DNA of 53,931 bases from Thermoanaerobaculia bacterium (GCA_022071945.1 JAJVIN010000049.1:1-53931); one strand, 5' to 3'. Positions 7,521-14,903 are shown, numbered from the stretch's first letter. Program-made: numbers and translations. Notes: generated from the letters alone by a model not told the origin.

Positions 7521-8123
7521 TCACGCCTCGAACGAGGGGTCCGGGAGAAAGAAGGTAATGCCGTGCGAACGGTGAGAGTCCCTCCCGAACGCGATCGCTG
7601 AAAGCCGTTGGCCGTAGTTAAGGCCCCCGTAATTCCCGCGAACCGGGTCCGGGGAAGGAATCGCCCGACCAAGTAGCTTCGATTCATCCGTCACCTGCCG
7701 AAGCCCGCCAACGAGGGCGGACGCCTCATGGAAGGCACGCGAGCAGCTCCGGAGGTAGTGAATGATCAGGGCCTCTTTGACGGTCAACGCCCGGAAGAGT
7801 GCCGAGTGCCTCTCGAGAAGAGCCATCCATTCGCTGCTCTCTGCAATCGAGCGCTTCCGCTCCTCCAGAGCCTTCGTTCGATGGCCGGCGGCCTGGATCT
7901 CGAGGGCGATGGCGGCCAGGTCTTCCGGGGAGGCTTCCCGGAGATCCTCGAGGAGTCCGGCCTCCAGGGCCTTCGCGTTCTCGATCGCGGCGTCAATGTC
8001 CTCGCCGGGCGGTAGAATCGGGGACGGAACAGCGCTCTTTTCGGGGGGTTGTTTCGGGCTCCGGGTCTCGGCTTTCTTGGCAGTTGGGCGAGACTTGGGG
8101 CCTTCCTTCTCGAGCTTGCTCAC
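7521..8123 (-). CDS. Hypothetical protein, 200 aa
   Basis: The product has a basic, Lys/Pro-rich head of about 35 residues, then an acidic helical region (about residues 40-120), and a C-terminal part with IHYLRSCSRAFHEASALVGG and a Gly/Arg-rich end. The start overlaps the TGA of the upstream gene by four bases. No family is recognised. It is in the same leftward run as the genes starting at 8329 and 7517. Confidence 0.45.
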   Translation of the reverse strand: MSKLEKEGPKSRPTAKKAETRSPKQPPEKSAVPSPILPPGEDIDAAIENAKALEAGLLEDLREASPEDLAAIALEIQAAGHRTKALEERKRSIAESSEWMALLERHSALFRALTVKEALIIHYLRSCSRAFHEASALVGGLRQVTDESKLLGRAIPSPDPVRGNYGGLNYGQRLSAIAFGRDSHRSHGITFFLPDPSFEA

Positions 8124-8329
8124 GCTGCAACCTTCCTGGCCGCAAGGATCTCGGCGCGGCGGAGTTCGCCCTCACCGCCGGCGGCGACGATGTCGCGGCG
8201 GAGCTGGGCAGCGGCCTCGAGATGCCGGCGGGCTTCCTCGGGCATCTGACCGGGGCGGCTGTTCTTCAGGATGTCGAACAGCTTCCGCCGCTCGCTGAAG
8301 AAGGTCTCGATCGTTTCGTTCAGTCTCAT
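8120..8329 (-). CDS. Small helical hypothetical protein, 69 aa
   Basis: The product is almost entirely helical (NETIETFFSERRKLFDILKN, then EEARRHLEAAAQLRRDIVAA). A good GGAGAGG ribosome site precedes the ATG at 8329. It overlaps the following gene by four bases. No family is recognised. Confidence 0.5.
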   Translation of the reverse strand: MRLNETIETFFSERRKLFDILKNSRPGQMPEEARRHLEAAAQLRRDIVAAGGEGELRRAEILAARKVAA

Positions 8330-8391
8330 GGGTACACCTCTCCACAGGGCGGCGGGTCGCGCCGCGGGTTGACCGGGGTGGGGTAGAGGGT

Positions 8392-8589
8392 CTAGGTAGC
8401 GCTAGTCTGAGAATCGGGCCTCTTGCTGGCGGCCCGGCGAGCCTCGAGAGCCTCTATGACGAGTCGCCGGACGGCGGCTCCAAGCGGCCTGTCTTCTTCT
8501 GACGCGACCGCGCGGACCTGTTCGAAGGTCTCCTCGTCAAGCTGGGTTCCGATCTGCCGGTTCCTTGGGTGCTCTTTTCGCGCGCTCAT
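8392..8589 (-). CDS. Ribbon-helix-helix transcription regulator
   Basis: The 65-residue product shows the CopG/Arc-like pattern: a basic strand region (NRQIGTQLDEETFEQVRAVA) followed by a turn and second helix (RPLGAAVRRLVIEALEARRA). A strong sigma-70-type promoter lies directly upstream (TTGACG, 17 bases, TATGTT), giving a leader of only about nine bases with no clear ribosome site. The -10 element is flanked by two CGTAA repeats ten bases apart, as expected for an autorepressor. It is divergent from another putative ribbon-helix-helix gene at 8651. Confidence 0.7.
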   Translation of the reverse strand: MSARKEHPRNRQIGTQLDEETFEQVRAVASEEDRPLGAAVRRLVIEALEARRAASKRPDSQTSAT

Positions 8590-8650
8590 AGGTTGTCATC
8601 CGTAAACATACGTAATCATAGGCTTCTCGTCAAGGCACAATCTTCAAAAG
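8590..8650. promoter_or_regulatory. Divergent promoter/operator between two ribbon-helix-helix genes
   Basis: On the minus strand TTGACG (8633-8628) and TATGTT (8610-8605) are 17 bases apart, a good sigma-70-type promoter for the leftward gene. The pentamer CGTAA occurs at 8601-8605 and 8611-8615, one helical turn apart and overlapping the -10 element. That spacing fits cooperative binding of ribbon-helix-helix dimers. The rightward gene starts at 8651 without a clear ribosome site. Transcript starts are inferred. Confidence 0.6.
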
Positions 8651-9187
8651 ATGGCGTACAAGAAGAAGGCGAAGCAAATCCTGGTCTCGATGACTGAGGC
8701 GATGTTCGAGAACGTGGCATCTCTCGCGGAGGAGTCGGGTCGCCGGCTTGGCGAGATGAGCCGTGTCCTCATTTCCGAAGCGTTGGAGATGAGAGCCGAA
8801 GCGACCAAGGCCGCTGCCCGAATCGCGAGCAGCAAAGGACCCAGGATCGACGTGGACCCTTCGCGTGCGCTCGAGGTCTGGGACCTCGCCCGGAAAGAGG
8901 GCATCACGGCCTCCGAAGCCGCTGGACGCCTTGCGGAGCAAGAGGGGATTCCCGTCATGGCTTCGATACGCGCAGACGGATCTCCCGACACATTCACCAC
9001 CCTTCCGAAACGTGATCCGTCGGCCAAAACGAGGTCGGAGGCGGAGAAGATCGCCCGCGGTGTTGTGATGGTGCAGGCGGCCGTAAACGGAACCGTCCTG
9101 TCGGACGAGGAGATTGAGGAGCGCATCCGCTCCATGGCCGAATCGCTCGAGCTGCTCGTCGCCAGCGGCCCCGCTCCCAGGCCCTGA
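8651..9187 (+). CDS. Ribbon-helix-helix-like regulator with C-terminal extension
   Basis: This is the only rightward gene in the element. The 178-residue product begins with a Lys-rich segment and AKQILVSMTEAMFENVASLA, followed by a second helix (RLGEMSRVLISEALEMRAEA), the ribbon-helix-helix layout. From about residue 65 to the end it has a helical region without a recognised family (ALEVWDLARKEGITASEAAG, then EEIEERIRSMAESLELL). Its divergence from a second small regulator around a compact operator is like the lysogeny switches of phages, but this is inference. Confidence 0.55.
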   Translation: MAYKKKAKQILVSMTEAMFENVASLAEESGRRLGEMSRVLISEALEMRAEATKAAARIASSKGPRIDVDPSRALEVWDLARKEGITASEAAGRLAEQEGIPVMASIRADGSPDTFTTLPKRDPSAKTRSEAEKIARGVVMVQAAVNGTVLSDEEIEERIRSMAESLELLVASGPAPRP

Positions 9188-9364
9188 CCGGCCCGCGACC
9201 CACGGGAACACTTCTCGCCACCTTGAGCGGCCCGCCAGGGGGGCGTTCAGTAATGCCGAACGTTCAGGAGATGAACGTTACCCAGTTTCGGCAGTTTCGA
9301 GGGGGGCGCCCCCCGTCCGGGTATTTCTGGATTTCCGGAGAAACCTCGAATTCCCTGCCCTGCG

Positions 9365-9884
9365 TCAGATGCGCCCGCTTGGCCTGTCGCTCCGCTCCTT
9401 GAAGTAAGCGGCCACTCTCGAGACGAAGACTCCGCCGATGACCCGGCCGAAGTAGGGTCCGAAGTGCTTCACGTCTCCCGTGAGGAGATGCGTACACCCG
9501 GCCGCCATGGCGGAACGCAGGATGGGAGCGTCCTTCTCCGGAAGCGTGATGTCCGGCGGAACCTCAACGAGAGGCTCCACCGGAATCACCCGGACTCCCT
9601 CCAGGAGCTTCACGAGGCGCTCCCGTTGTGAGTCCGTATCGAGGTTCCGCCGTGCTTCCTCCGCCGCATAGGAAGAGGTCACGAGTTCCACGCTCTCGAA
9701 GTCCCACAGACGGACGAGGCCAGCGTCCTCGCGGTAAGCCGGACTCCACGAGGACGAGCGTCCCTTCCTCGAGACCGAAGCGCTTCCGGACGTCAGCCGG
9801 GATGACCACGGTCCCGCGTTTCCCGATCTTCACGGCTTCTCCCACGGGTTCCTCCTCGTGTCTGACATTCAGAAACTCAGACAT
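9365..9884 (-). pseudogene. Gutted AbrB/PIN toxin-antitoxin locus
   Basis: From 9884 the minus strand encodes an AbrB/SpoVT-type antitoxin head (EAVKIGKRGTVVIPADVRKR, then FGLEEGTLVLVES). Near 9740 the match stops and a different frame takes up the middle and end of a PIN-domain toxin (SPAYREDAGLVRLWDFESVE, then PEKDAPILRSA and TGDVKHFG) until the stop at 9365. The antitoxin tail and the toxin start, including the first catalytic aspartate of the LDANVL motif, are missing. The simplest reading is one internal deletion that joined the two genes out of frame. The locus should be inactive. Confidence 0.75.
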
Positions 9885-9960
9885 TCCGTGAATAGTCTAC
9901 GCTCCGAAGGGGTGTACGGACGCCCCCGGCGCCGAGGAGTCTCTACCCGGTTCCTGGTTC

Positions 9961-10140
9961 GGAGGGGACTTTTGTCAGTTTTGTCAGTTCGTAGCCCCCT
10001 ACGTTTCCAGAAATTGAACCCGGAGTATTTACGCCGAAATGACGCTTCTGTCGGTTCTGTCAGTTCATACCCCTGCGTGTTTCTGGAAACGAGGGGGGCT
10101 TTTGTCAGTTTTGTCAGTTCGTAGGGGGGAGGGTTTCCCA
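9961..10140. repeat. Three imperfect direct repeats built from paired TGTCAGTT units beside the integrase
   Basis: Copies centred at about 9985, 10060 and 10115 share a core with two adjacent TTTGTCAGTT-like units followed by GTAG or ATAC, a C- or G-run and GTTTCC or GTTTCT. The first and third cores are identical over TTTTGTCAGTTTTGTCAGTT and the next five bases; the second has several substitutions. Spacing is 76 and 54 bases. The cluster lies in a 270-base non-coding gap between the broken toxin-antitoxin locus and the integrase stop. Arm-type recombinase sites or replication iterons are the likely roles. Confidence 0.6.
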
Positions 10141-10154
10141 GAATCGAGGGTGGC

Positions 10155-11282
10155 TCATCCGGCCTTCCTCCGGCCGGTCATGGAGACCACTTCCGCGAGC
10201 GCCTTCCTCCGCTCTGCATCCTGGACAGGGCTGTAGTGTTTGGCGGTGACCCCGATGTCATGGTGCCGGAGGACGGCGGAGGCGGTGTGAATCCCGGCGG
10301 CCTGAGCGATCAGTTTCCCGACAGTTCGCCGGATGTCATGGATCCTCACGTCCTCGAGGCGGGCGGCCTTCCGGATTCGTTCCCATGGCTTCTTCAGGTC
10401 GTACCGGGGGCCGTTCTCTCCGGGTATGACCCAGAGCCCCACACGCGGCAGCTCCCTGAGCCATGCGGCCGTCTCGGGCGCGAGGGGTACGACCTGGGGA
10501 GTTCCGGCCTTCGGGTCCGGGAGTCGCCAAGAGGGCTCCTTCTCGTCCAGGTCGAAATCTGCCCACTTCGCGGCAAGTACCTCTCCTGAGCGTGCTCCTG
10601 TCTCCAGGAGGAGCCGGAAGGCGGCCCTGACGTGGAGGTCAGGGTGAGCCTCGATCGCCGCTACAAGCCGCCCCAGCTCTTCAGGGCTGAGGGTCCTAGC
10701 GCGGGCCGGATTCTCCCGGGCCTTCTCGAACCCAGTGGCGGGGTTCGACGTGATGAACCGCCGCTTGATCGCCCGGCCGAAGGAAGCGGAAACGACCGTG
10801 AGCGCGCGGTTCCTCATCGCCGGGCGCTTCGAGTAGGTCTCCAGGAGGGCGGCCACATCGGAGGGGGTGACTTCGGCAAGCCCCTTCTTTCCGAACACGC
10901 CGGCGGCATCCGTCAGATACCGCTCTGGCTCTTCCGGCCGCTTGCGTGTGAGCCGAAACTCCTCGAGGTCCGTCTTCACCCACTCCGTGAAGGTTGGAAT
11001 CGTCTTCTTGGATTCGATGGCGCCGGCGGGGTCCTGCCCCAGCTCGTGAGCCGCGAGGATCTGGCGGGCCTTCTCGCGGGCCTGATCGACCGTGATGATT
11101 CCAAACCGCCCGACCCGGAGGAACCTCCTCCGGTCGCGGGATCCGAACCTCACGGAGAAGGTCTTCTTACCGGAGGGGAAGACGTCAACGAGGAAGCCCG
11201 GGAGTTCCGAGTCATACACACGAACCCCCGAGGGCTTCTCGGTCTTCAGGGTGTCGATGAGTCTCTTCGTGAGCTTCTTCAT
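10155..11282 (-). CDS. Tyrosine recombinase integrase
   Basis: The 375-residue product has the P4-type layout: an N-terminal DUF4102-like arm-binding domain (KLTKRLIDTLKTE, then LPGFLVDVFPSGKKTFSVRF), a central SAM-like core-binding domain (about residues 90-180) and a C-terminal catalytic domain. The catalytic residues appear in order: Arg in LLETGARSGEVL, the HDIRR box, LRHHD and the nucleophile Tyr in AKHYSPV. I chose the ATG at 11282; the open frame extends further upstream but family proteins start near MKKLT. It faces away from the adjacent truncated tRNA-Pro, its presumed target. Confidence 0.92.
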   Translation of the reverse strand: MKKLTKRLIDTLKTEKPSGVRVYDSELPGFLVDVFPSGKKTFSVRFGSRDRRRFLRVGRFGIITVDQAREKARQILAAHELGQDPAGAIESKKTIPTFTEWVKTDLEEFRLTRKRPEEPERYLTDAAGVFGKKGLAEVTPSDVAALLETYSKRPAMRNRALTVVSASFGRAIKRRFITSNPATGFEKARENPARARTLSPEELGRLVAAIEAHPDLHVRAAFRLLLETGARSGEVLAAKWADFDLDEKEPSWRLPDPKAGTPQVVPLAPETAAWLRELPRVGLWVIPGENGPRYDLKKPWERIRKAARLEDVRIHDIRRTVGKLIAQAAGIHTASAVLRHHDIGVTAKHYSPVQDAERRKALAEVVSMTGRRKAG

Positions 11283-11423
11283 GGGTCCAGTCGTTCCTCT
11301 TCCGTTCCACAAGAGTTTCAACCGGGCGTAACTCTCTGTCAACGTCAAAAAACAAAGCCCGCTATTCAAGCGGACTCCGTCAACGTCATGAAACGTGGAT
11401 TACTCTGAGTTTACGCCATGCCC

Positions 11424-11473
11424 ATTGCTTTGGGAGCAACAGGTCCCCGGTTCGAATCCGGGCGCCCCGACCA
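11424..11473 (+). tRNA. Truncated tRNA-Pro(UGG), 3' half only: element attachment site
   Basis: The anticodon arm (11424-11440, loop TTTGGGA with anticodon TGG), variable loop (11441-11445), T arm (CCCGG-TTCGAAT-CCGGG, 11446-11462), acceptor 3' strand CGCCCCG (11463-11469), discriminator A and encoded CCA (to 11473) are all present. The matching acceptor 5' strand and D arm are absent; upstream sequence does not pair. This is what remains at the far end of an element integrated inside a tRNA gene; the working copy should be at the left end, outside the window. Confidence 0.85.
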
Positions 11474-11704
11474 GCCTTTATAGCGGGTTTATCCGCATCT
11501 GCGCGTTTCAAGATGTCCTCCTTCTCGTTGGTTTTTCGTCAGCGGGAGGCCTTTCTTGGTCTCGTTCGCCCTTGGGGGGGCCGGCCCGGAAGTCTCGGTA
11601 GCGGCCGGCCCGCCTGACCTCGAAGAACGATGTCGAATTCCGCCAATCTCGTTCGTCGTCCCTGGGAGAGGCCAGAAAGGCCGGCTCGTAGAAGGAGGCA
11701 GACG

Positions 11705-12139
11705 ATGCGGGTCATGGTGTTCGCGAAGGCCAGTGAGGGCGTGGATATGAACGCGCCCCCCACGCCCGAGATGATCGAGGCGTTCCGTCAGATGGACCAG
11801 TTCACCGAGGAACTCGTCAAGGCCGGCGTCTTCGTGGCCGCCGCCGGTCTGAAGAACAGCGCCCAGGCCAAGCGCGTCGTGAGCGACGGGCCCCGGCGCA
11901 CGGTCATCGACGGGCCGTTCGCCGAGACCCGCGAGCTGGTCGCGGGTTTCTCGATCTGGGAAGTCAAGGACATGGACGAGGCGTTGGCCTGGGCGAAGCG
12001 GTGCCCCGAGCCCATGCCCGGTCCGAGCGAGGTCGAGATCCGGCCGTTCTACGAGGCGGCGGATCTGGCTGGGTTCGTGACGAAAGAGGACCTCTCGGCA
12101 CCCCGAGACTCGGAGCGAGGCAAGCTCGGCGTCGCCTGA
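11705..12139 (+). CDS. YciI-family (DGPF domain) protein
   Basis: The 144-residue product matches the YCII-related family: MRVMVFAKASEGVD at the start, a middle with FTEELVKAGVFVAAAGL, and the signature IDGPFAETRELVAGFSIWEV that gives the family its DGPF name. These ferredoxin-like-fold proteins are small dimers of uncertain biochemical role, often near sigma factors or stress genes. The ATG at 11705 has a perfect GAAGGAGG upstream, so the longer frame to 11630 is not used. It is the first gene right of the attachment site. Confidence 0.85.
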   Translation: MRVMVFAKASEGVDMNAPPTPEMIEAFRQMDQFTEELVKAGVFVAAAGLKNSAQAKRVVSDGPRRTVIDGPFAETRELVAGFSIWEVKDMDEALAWAKRCPEPMPGPSEVEIRPFYEAADLAGFVTKEDLSAPRDSERGKLGVA

Positions 12140-12222
12140 TACCTCGGCTGGCGCCAGGTTGTCCCCCTCGGGTCCGTGGAACAGAATGACGTGTGACCGC
12201 GGGCGACACGTACAGGGCGGTG

Positions 12223-12753
12223 ATGATGACCATGGATGAGAATCGGAGCGAACCCCTGCTCGAGGCCCTCCTGGATTCCTGGAATCGCCACAACTCCGTC
12301 CTGGTCAACCTCCTCCGGGCCATCCCGGAGGGCGGGCTCGAAGCGAGGGCGATGGAGGGGAGCCCGACAGTTGCCCAGATGCTCACCCACGTGCACCACG
12401 AGAGGATGGTGTCGGTGCACGAGAACGCGCCGGAGCATGCGGGTGAGCTCCCGGCGGCCGAGTGGGCGGCAGAAACCGATGCGTCCCGGATCGCGGAGAT
12501 GCTCGTCGAGAGCGGGCGGCGAGTCCGGGAGGCGGTGAAGGGGAGGGTCGAGGCCGAGAGAGACCTGGACCTCGACTTCTCGCACCCGGTGCAGCTCGTG
12601 CCGTTCCTGATCTTTCACGAGGGCTACCACCACGGGCAGATCAAGCTGGCCCTCAAGGCCGCCGGCCTTGCGATCACGGATGATGTCGCCGGCCCGATCA
12701 CGTGGGATGTCTGGCGGGCCCGGACAAGAATCGCCCCGAGAGGGGACGCATGA
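12223..12753 (+). CDS. DinB-family protein
   Basis: The 176-residue product has the four-helix DinB/YfiT pattern: NRHNSVLVNLLRAIPEGGLE, then SPTVAQMLTHVHHERM with the first metal-type histidine, and FLIFHEGYHHGQIKLALKAA with the second pair near the C-terminus. Family members bind a divalent metal through three histidines and include thiol-S-transferases; the substrate here is unknown. The start is uncertain: GTG at 12193, ATG at 12223 or ATG at 12232 are in frame. The next fragment begins at 12750 and overlaps it by four bases. Confidence 0.8.
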   Translation: MMTMDENRSEPLLEALLDSWNRHNSVLVNLLRAIPEGGLEARAMEGSPTVAQMLTHVHHERMVSVHENAPEHAGELPAAEWAAETDASRIAEMLVESGRRVREAVKGRVEAERDLDLDFSHPVQLVPFLIFHEGYHHGQIKLALKAAGLAITDDVAGPITWDVWRARTRIAPRGDA

Positions 12754-12918
12754 AGAAGCCCAGGACGGTGGACGACTACGTTGCGGCTTGTCCGGCCAAC
12801 GCACGGGAGATCCTCGAGCGGATCCGGGAGGTCGTGCGAGCCGCCGCCCCCGAGGCGGAAGAGACGATCAGTTACGGGGTGCCGACGTTCAAGCTCGAGG
12901 GGGTGCTCGTGCACATCC
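12750..12918 (+). pseudogene. DUF1801-family gene, 5' fragment
   Basis: From the ATG at 12750, coupled to the DinB stop by ATGA, the frame encodes a clear DUF1801 head (RTVDDYVAACPANAREILER, then APEAEETISYGVPTFKLEG). At about residue 57 (LVHIP) the similarity ends abruptly. The frame continues to 13088 but through sequence that is antisense to another gene fragment. The family's normal length is about 120-140 residues, so about half the gene has been lost. Confidence 0.7.
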
Positions 12919-13168
12919 CGACGGCCAGACCCAATCCCAGGTCGAGGACGCTGATCTTTTTCATCAGGGCGAAGCCGAGAAGGAGCCCGAGCGGGAGCCA
13001 CAGCCTGCTGTCGCCCGACTTCACCAGCTGCGCGACGACGAGCGCGGCGAGGGTCCAGAAGACGGCATCGAACGGGTTCATCGAGTAGGTCCCGAAGAGG
13101 CCAAGGAACTGGGGTGCGGTCGCGATCGACATCGCGGCGAGAAGCCGCGCGAATTCCCCGCCGCCCAT
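12919..13168 (-). pseudogene. Glycosyltransferase-39/ArnT-like membrane protein, internal fragment
   Basis: The minus strand encodes GGGEFARLLAAMSIATAPQF, LGLFGTYSMNPFDAVFWTLA and LWLPLGLLLGFALMKKISV, the middle of a PMT/ArnT family glycosyltransferase with its typical SMN and FWTL segments. Family proteins are about 500 residues; only about 83 remain. There is no start region and no C-terminal domain. It abuts the DUF1801 fragment directly at about 12919. Confidence 0.6.
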
Positions 13169-13218
13169 CGCACTCGTTCCGGTGGACCGCCTCCCTGTGC
13201 ACAATAGACCGACACGGA

Positions 13219-13425
13219 ATGATCCATCTCGCATTCCTGGGCCACGCACTCGGAAGCGTCGTCATGTGCTGGGGCGCCGGGATTCTGGTCTTGGCCCTGT
13301 GGTTGCCTTCCGCCCTGGCTTCCCTGGCGTTCAATGCGGGCCTTCAGAAGCTCACCGGCCAGCCGCGCATGGTCCGAGGGGTGGTTCGATGGGATGCAAA
13401 AGGCGGCCGGCAGACTCGAGGGTTA
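13219..13425 (+). pseudogene. Truncated, frameshifted copy of the membrane gene at 24966
   Basis: Sequence from 13219 encodes MIHLAFLGHALGSVVMCWGA and on through SLAFNAGLQKLTGQPR, matching the intact protein at 24966-25511 (LGNALGTVVMYWGAG, SLAFNAGLQKITGQPR). A run of about 30 bases around 13318-13348 is identical in both. A two-base loss after the GQPR codons shifts the frame, after which WFDGMQKAAGRLE is readable in another frame. Similarity ends at about 13425, so two thirds of the gene are gone. About 300 bases after it hold no gene I can recognise. Confidence 0.7.
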
Positions 13426-13721
13426 CGCCAGCGGCGATGTTCCTGGAGCTGGGTGCGATTCCGCTCCCGGCGAAGGAATGGAAGGGGTGCCGCGCGAGGT
13501 CCACCATCGCTTCAGCCTGGTGGGCGCCGCCTGCGATACACAGGCGTCCCGGCCATGGACTTCAGAGGACCTACACCGGACCGAAGGGGTTCGCGGAACT
13601 CCTCGACATCCGTCTCGGTCCCCTGTCGCTCTCTCCAGCGGGGATGTCGTCTGCCGCTTTCGATGCTGAAGCCGGCCCGGCTGTGGGAGAGTCAGCAGCC
13701 GGAGAAAGGGGGGCTCCTGCC

Positions 13722-14111
13722 GTGACCCTGGCCTTGCAGGCGATCCGGCGCGACTTTCGGGCCGGCCTGAGGTGGACGATCCTCGGAGCGGTCAGCGGAG
13801 TAGTCGCGACACCGGTCTTGGTCGCTTTGACGACGCTCGTCTTCCGCTTTCCAGTCCCGTTCGGGGGCTACGTCAGCGGGCCCGGCAGCGTCGGTCCCGC
13901 TGTGGCAGCGGGAGTGCTGTTCTACGGGGTCTACTTCGGGGGGCTGGCCGTACAGGCGGCGCTGGGGGCAGTCGCGGGTTTCGCGGGCGCCCGCTTCGGA
14001 AAGCCCGATGAGAAACGGATGCGCCGGCTTTGCATCCTCGCGGCTGTCCTCACCGCCGAGTGCGGCATCTTCGTCCTGGCAGTTCTGGACTGGATCATCG
14101 GTCCCTGGTGA
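13722..14111 (+). CDS. Small integral membrane protein
   Basis: The 129-residue product has a basic N-terminus (RRDFRAG), then about four hydrophobic segments: WTILGAVSGVVATPVLVALT, VGPAVAAGVLFYGVYFGGLA, VQAALGAVAGFAGA and LAAVLTAECGIFVLAVLDWI. I chose the GTG at 13722 because GGAGAAAGGGGGG lies upstream; an in-frame ATG at 13644 is the alternative. No family is recognised. From 14112 to 14348 I see no gene. Confidence 0.5.
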   Translation: MTLALQAIRRDFRAGLRWTILGAVSGVVATPVLVALTTLVFRFPVPFGGYVSGPGSVGPAVAAGVLFYGVYFGGLAVQAALGAVAGFAGARFGKPDEKRMRRLCILAAVLTAECGIFVLAVLDWIIGPW

Positions 14112-14348
14112 ACCGCTTCGCGCGGCGCTGGCCGGCTGGAGCGGCTGGCTCTGCACAGACACCGGAAAGGGCGCGTCGCAGACCCTGCCATGTCGTCGCG
14201 GCAACCCCGCGCTCACGTGGAAGCGCTCTGGACGGCGACGGTCCCCCTGCTCATTCGCTCGCGAAAGGGCCTGGCGAGCCGGACCTCGCCAGGAGACGGG
14301 GCCGGAGAGCTACCCGGCGCGCCAGGCGCTTTCGAAGCCGGTCAGGAG

Positions 14349-14753
14349 CTAATCCGGAGTGCGACCGGGGAAGGCGTTGGCTTCATGCGCGATGGCCACG
14401 ACTATCCTCCAGAGGGACGCCTCTGCACGGACGATGTAGGTGAAACCGAACCGGCCACATTCGGCTTGGTTCGAGTCGTACCGGACGAAGACTCCGGAGA
14501 GTTCCGCGAGGGTCGCCGCGAGAGGTCGAACGGCGAGGCTGGAGATCTCCGTGCGAGCGTAACCCTGCGACCGGGCATGCTCCAGGAGATGGTCGACCAG
14601 GACGAGCGCGGTTGGCCTGTCGCTTGCGATCCACACGCCGTCGGGGCGAATGAAGGTGCAGGGGAGGAGGTAGTGTTCTGCCACCTCCTCGGTCCGTCGG
14701 GCCTCGAAGGCGCGAACGTACGCCTCGAGCATCTCCTTCGGCGTCGCGGTCAT
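14349..14753 (-). CDS. NTF2-like (SnoaL/DUF4440-type) protein
   Basis: The 134-residue product fits the cone-shaped NTF2-like fold: PKEMLEAYVRAFEARRTEEV followed by AEHYLLPCTFIRPDGV, a helix (VDHLLEHARSQGYARTEI), then strands ending FTYIVRAEASLWRIVVAIAH. This fold is used for diverse isomerases, dehydratases and binding proteins, and the specific role cannot be read from sequence. It is followed on the same strand by nothing close, and preceded by a glyoxalase-family gene 150 bases away. Confidence 0.65.
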   Translation of the reverse strand: MTATPKEMLEAYVRAFEARRTEEVAEHYLLPCTFIRPDGVWIASDRPTALVLVDHLLEHARSQGYARTEISSLAVRPLAATLAELSGVFVRYDSNQAECGRFGFTYIVRAEASLWRIVVAIAHEANAFPGRTPD

Positions 14754-14903
14754 TCGGTGAGTCCTGGCGAGGGTCTCGCGTCGAGCATCAAGGACCGGCC
14801 TCCGGGAATGGTGAGAAAGGGCGAGGGGACGTGCGGGGCGGGGAGAGCCGCATCAGGCCGAGGAGATCTCGGCCGTGACGCCGCAGCGACGAACAGCTCC
14901 ACT

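Larger units (their letters stand above)
1..11473. mobile_element. Integrated element (right-hand part), inserted at a tRNA-Pro gene
   Basis: A tyrosine recombinase at 10155-11282 lies next to a 3' half tRNA-Pro that lacks its 5' half at 11424-11473, the usual product of integration into a tRNA gene. Between the left window edge and this point almost all genes read leftward and many overlap by four bases. They encode a prim-pol, a DUF3987 ATPase, an AlpA-like regulator, a sigma-like factor, ribbon-helix-helix proteins and unknowns. Beyond 11.5 kb the genes change to chromosomal types. The left end and the restored full tRNA-Pro must lie outside the window. No structural, packaging or conjugation gene was recognised, so a satellite-like or plasmid-like island is possible, but the missing left part could hold them. 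Confidence 0.85.

Noticed and set aside
9961-10140. Repeat cluster as a CRISPR array
   Set aside because: Only three copies, uneven spacing, diverged middle copy and no cas genes.
11578-11611. GC-rich hairpin GGGCCGGCC / GGCCGGCCC upstream of the YciI gene
   Set aside because: The arms are self-palindromic GGCC runs and no T-run follows; no terminator or riboswitch can be claimed.
12624-13334. Similar antisense frames at 12624-13334 and 24434-25081 (both starting MNARE)
   Set aside because: Their resemblance comes from being antisense to the two copies of the duplicated membrane gene.
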